64,000 nucleotides of DNA from Belliella pelovolcani. Lineage in GTDB: Bacteria; Bacteroidota; Bacteroidia; Cytophagales; Cyclobacteriaceae. This document shows, piece by piece, positions 61,705 to 64,000 of this stretch; the first letter of the stretch is position 1; every line of letters begins with the position of its first letter. Below the pieces are notes generated by a model, which saw only the letters and a program-made list of their open reading frames with translations, did no database searches and was not told the DNA's origin. Made by a program: the position numbers and the translations under genes. The stretch spans positions 1-64,000 of the forward strand of contig NZ_FTOP01000009.1 in NCBI RefSeq assembly GCF_900156785.1. Reading direction: 5' to 3'.

Positions 61705-62571
61705 ATGCAAGAAAGTATTTTAACTGCTGTATTTCTTCCATTAGCCTTGGCATTCATTATGTTAGGGATGGGGCTATCTCTTTCAGTGAAGGATTTTAGG
61801 AATATCTTAATCTACCCAAAGGCAGTATTCTTAGGATTGTTGAATCAGATGATCCTTTTGCCATTGATTGCATTTGGGCTGATTTCCGCCTTTGGCTTGA
61901 GTGGAACCATGGCTGTGGGTATTATGATTTTGGCTGCGTGTCCCGGGGGCGCTACTTCTAATCTAATTACGCACTTATCAAGAGGCGATACAGCACTTTC
62001 TATTAGTCTGACAGCAGTGACATCATTTCTGACAGTAGCTACCATTCCTTTGATTGTGAATTTTGCCATTGCTTATTTTGGGGAGGAAGGAAGTGTGACT
62101 TTACCCTTAGGGGAGACGATCATACAGATCATGGGAGTAACAATTATTCCGGTCTCCATTGGGATGTTTTTGAAGAAAAAATCCCCTAAACTATCATTAA
62201 AAGCAGATAGGCCGGTGAGAATAGCATCCGCGGTTTTCTTCGTATTGATAATTCTGGCAGCTATTTTAAAGGAAAGAGCTTCTTTGGTGGAATTCTTTAT
62301 TGCAGCAGGTCCAGTGACCCTGCTCTTGAATTTGGGAACTTTGCTCATAGGATATATGCTTGCGAAAATAAGTCTATTACCAAAAAATCAACAAATGACC
62401 ATTGCCATAGAATCAGGAATTCAAAATGGAACTTTGGGTATTATGATTGCCGCTACTTTGTTGAGGAACTCTGAAATGACCGTTCCCATTGCGATTTATA
62501 GTTTGATTATGTTTTTTACTGCTGGCTTTATTATTTTTATGGCCAATAAAAAGCAAAAAGCAGATACCTGA
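61705..62571 (+). CDS. Bile acid:sodium symporter family transporter
   Basis: 288 residues with about nine or ten membrane helices. LAFIMLGMGLSLSVKDFRN (about 15-33) and AACPGGATSNLITHLSRGD (about 82-100) are hallmark segments of the SBF/BASS family; the second contains the substrate/sodium-site motif in the crossover helix, and a second one, ESGIQNGTLGIMIA, lies at about 236-249. The family carries bile acids, pyruvate, pantothenate and other organic anions with sodium; the substrate here is unknown. It starts divergently from the small membrane protein gene and ends before an inverted repeat. Confidence 0.93.
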   Translation: MQESILTAVFLPLALAFIMLGMGLSLSVKDFRNILIYPKAVFLGLLNQMILLPLIAFGLISAFGLSGTMAVGIMILAACPGGATSNLITHLSRGDTALSISLTAVTSFLTVATIPLIVNFAIAYFGEEGSVTLPLGETIIQIMGVTIIPVSIGMFLKKKSPKLSLKADRPVRIASAVFFVLIILAAILKERASLVEFFIAAGPVTLLLNLGTLLIGYMLAKISLLPKNQQMTIAIESGIQNGTLGIMIAATLLRNSEMTVPIAIYSLIMFFTAGFIIFMANKKQKADT

Positions 62572-62619
62572 GCTGTGGTTTATTCCTAAGCTAAAAAGGT
62601 CTTTTTTTAAGTTAAAATT

Positions 62620-62687
62620 CTTTGTGCCCTAGTGTCTTTGTGAGGATCAATAAATTGTCAATACCACAAAGGCGCTAAGGCACAAAG
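62620..62687. repeat. Imperfect inverted repeat between convergent genes
   Basis: Arms 62620-62642 (CTTTGTGCCCTAGTGTCTTTGTG) match the reverse complement of 62665-62687 at 20 of 23 positions around a 22-base loop. It lies between the convergent transporter and M28 peptidase genes. It has no U-run directly after the stem, so it is more a dispersed palindromic repeat than a classic terminator, though it could do both. Confidence 0.65.
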
Positions 62688-62738
62688 TTTAATCTATTTG
62701 AATACCAGCTGATTTAAAAAGAAATCAATGGGTATTGC

Positions 62739-64000
62739 TTAATTGCCATATAAAGCCTTAGCAGCTTCTTCATATTTGTCACCAGCTTGCCATACAGGAC
62801 GAGCAGGATTGTTGGCAATCTTTTCGGCTGTCAAGATGTAGGACTTCCAATATTTGACTGCATAGTCTAAATCGAAGTTGTCTACTTGATCACCAGGTTG
62901 ATGGTAGTATTTATTGATCTCGTCATCAAATGCTCTGAATCCCAATGAAAAGGTAGGAGAGGGGATGCCTTTTCTAGCGAAGTTGACATTGTCAGATCGA
63001 TCATAGAGACCTTGCTCTGGTGAAGGATCAGCGATAGTTTCCAAGCCAAACTGAGCAGTGGCTTCCGCAATCAGCGGATCAACAGAAGTTCTTCCAAATC
63101 CAATCACAGTAATGATCGAGGTGTCATTGTAACCTCCATTGTCTATATTGAGATTATAAATGATTTGATCTAATGGTATCAAGGGATTGTCTGCGAAATA
63201 CCTACTTCCCAATAAACCTTTTTCTTCTGCAGTCCATGCACACAGCAAAATGGATCTTTTGGGTGGATTCTCCGCAAAATATCTTGCGGCATTGATAACT
63301 GCCACAGTTCCTACCGCATTGTCTCTAGCACCATTGTAGATAGAGTCACCATTGGCATCTGGTCTACCTACACCAATGTGATCATAGTGGGCTGACAACA
63401 TGATGAATTCATTTTTCAATTTCGGATCTGTTCCTTCGATTACAGCAACGACATTTTTGCCGACGATATCTCTATTGATTTTGCCGATCACTTCTACGTT
63501 GGCAGATTTTATCTCGCCTTTTCCTATTGCATTGATGGATTCATTTTTTGTATCACTCAGCCAGATATATGGTATGCTAGCTTTTCCTCCAGTATTGTCT
63601 ACTGTAAGCTGCGTCCTATTTAATGTTCTGGCTGCAAAATTCCATGGCGAAGGAATATTATACATTTCTATCAATGCCACAGCACCATTGGATTGCGCTA
63701 GACTCAATTTTTCCCTACCAGCTGCAAAAAGATCACTTGGAGTTAATCTGTCAGGTGCGCCTACATTTGTCACTACGATTTTACCTTTGACGTCTTTTCC
63801 TACATAATCTGCTTCTAGGCCATATCCCATTACGATCAATTCATATTCTCCATTAATCGAAGGGCCATCTAAGACTAACAAGTTGTCTCCTTGGGAAAAC
63901 TTGTTGCCACCCAACCTAACTTCGCCTTTGGTAGGAGGGACAGATAGCCTGAATGGGATATTTTGATAATAGCCATTGGCTCCTAATATTTCTTGAGCGC
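62739..64000 (-). CDS. M28 family peptidase with PA domain (N terminus beyond the window)
   Basis: The frame is open to the window edge: 29 codons upstream of the first possible internal start read AQEILGANGYYQNIPFRLS and on, so the gene is cut, with at least 420 residues present. A protease-associated domain (GKIVVTNVGAPDRL) precedes the M28 peptidase domain with zinc ligands His in SAHYDHIG, Asp in ARDNAVG, Glu pair in TAEEKG, Asp in NIDNGG and His in YYHQPGD. It is a predicted exported aminopeptidase, the second M28 enzyme within 8 kb, but without the TFR-dimer-like C-terminal domain of the first, so the two are not recent duplicates. The inverted repeat at 62620-62687 lies downstream. Confidence 0.92.
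   Translation of the reverse strand, partial: AQEILGANGYYQNIPFRLSVPPTKGEVRLGGNKFSQGDNLLVLDGPSINGEYELIVMGYGLEADYVGKDVKGKIVVTNVGAPDRLTPSDLFAAGREKLSLAQSNGAVALIEMYNIPSPWNFAARTLNRTQLTVDNTGGKASIPYIWLSDTKNESINAIGKGEIKSANVEVIGKINRDIVGKNVVAVIEGTDPKLKNEFIMLSAHYDHIGVGRPDANGDSIYNGARDNAVGTVAVINAARYFAENPPKRSILLCAWTAEEKGLLGSRYFADNPLIPLDQIIYNLNIDNGGYNDTSIITVIGFGRTSVDPLIAEATAQFGLETIADPSPEQGLYDRSDNVNFARKGIPSPTFSLGFRAFDDEINKYYHQPGDQVDNFDLDYAVKYWKSYILTAEKIANNPARPVWQAGDKYEEAAKALYGN

Overview
The window looks like a low-GC genome segment from a Bacteroidota bacterium of the order Cytophagales, most like the Cyclobacteriaceae (Algoriphagus/Belliella-type). This is inferred from a PorP/SprF-type outer-membrane protein beside a giant adhesin with a gliding-motility (type IX secretion, type B) C-terminal domain, a TonB-dependent receptor paired with a DUF4249 lipoprotein, and promoter candidates of the Bacteroidota TAnnTTTG type. 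No 16S rRNA or tRNA gene was seen, so the placement rests on gene content only.

Region 1 (about 1-31,400, all minus strand) is an array of signalling genes. It holds nine intact histidine kinases (one of them a three-receiver hybrid), one kinase broken by a frameshift and a nonsense codon, two proteins ending in an H-box domain without an ATPase domain, five single-domain receivers (one truncated), and a CheR-CheB pair. Many genes touch or overlap by a few bases. No DNA-binding, cyclase or other output domain is present in the region, so the array looks like a phosphorelay/sensor network whose outputs are elsewhere. The promoter-distal end (62-4107) is decaying.

Region 2 (31,400-36,800) encodes a PorP/SprF-like protein and a 1328-residue surface protein with 27 thrombospondin type 3 repeats of 33 residues and a type B sorting domain; the pair is probably a secretion partner and its cargo. 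A 163-bp intergenic repeat occurs at 22,491 and again exactly 9,000 bp later at 31,491.

Region 3 (37,000-44,700) is ordinary metabolism and uptake: a Gfo/Idh/MocA oxidoreductase, a TonB-dependent receptor with its DUF4249 partner, a THUMP-domain RNA methyltransferase and a 602-residue conserved protein of unknown function. It ends at a perfect 20-bp hairpin.

Region 4 (44,690-51,410, minus strand) is a respiratory ammonification operon, nrfH-nrfA-porin-ccsBA: the membrane tetrahaem quinol oxidase, the pentahaem nitrite reductase with its CxxCK haem, an outer-membrane channel and the fused cytochrome c haem lyase that would mature them. A CRP/FNR-like inverted repeat lies upstream of a plausible promoter.

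Region 5 (51,500-64,000) holds a short ORF that resembles the tail of a histidine kinase, an eleventh intact-type PAS/GAF kinase, a PSMA-like M28 peptidase, 6-phosphofructokinase, an AsmA-family protein, a small membrane protein, a bile acid:sodium symporter-family transporter and a second M28 peptidase cut by the window edge.
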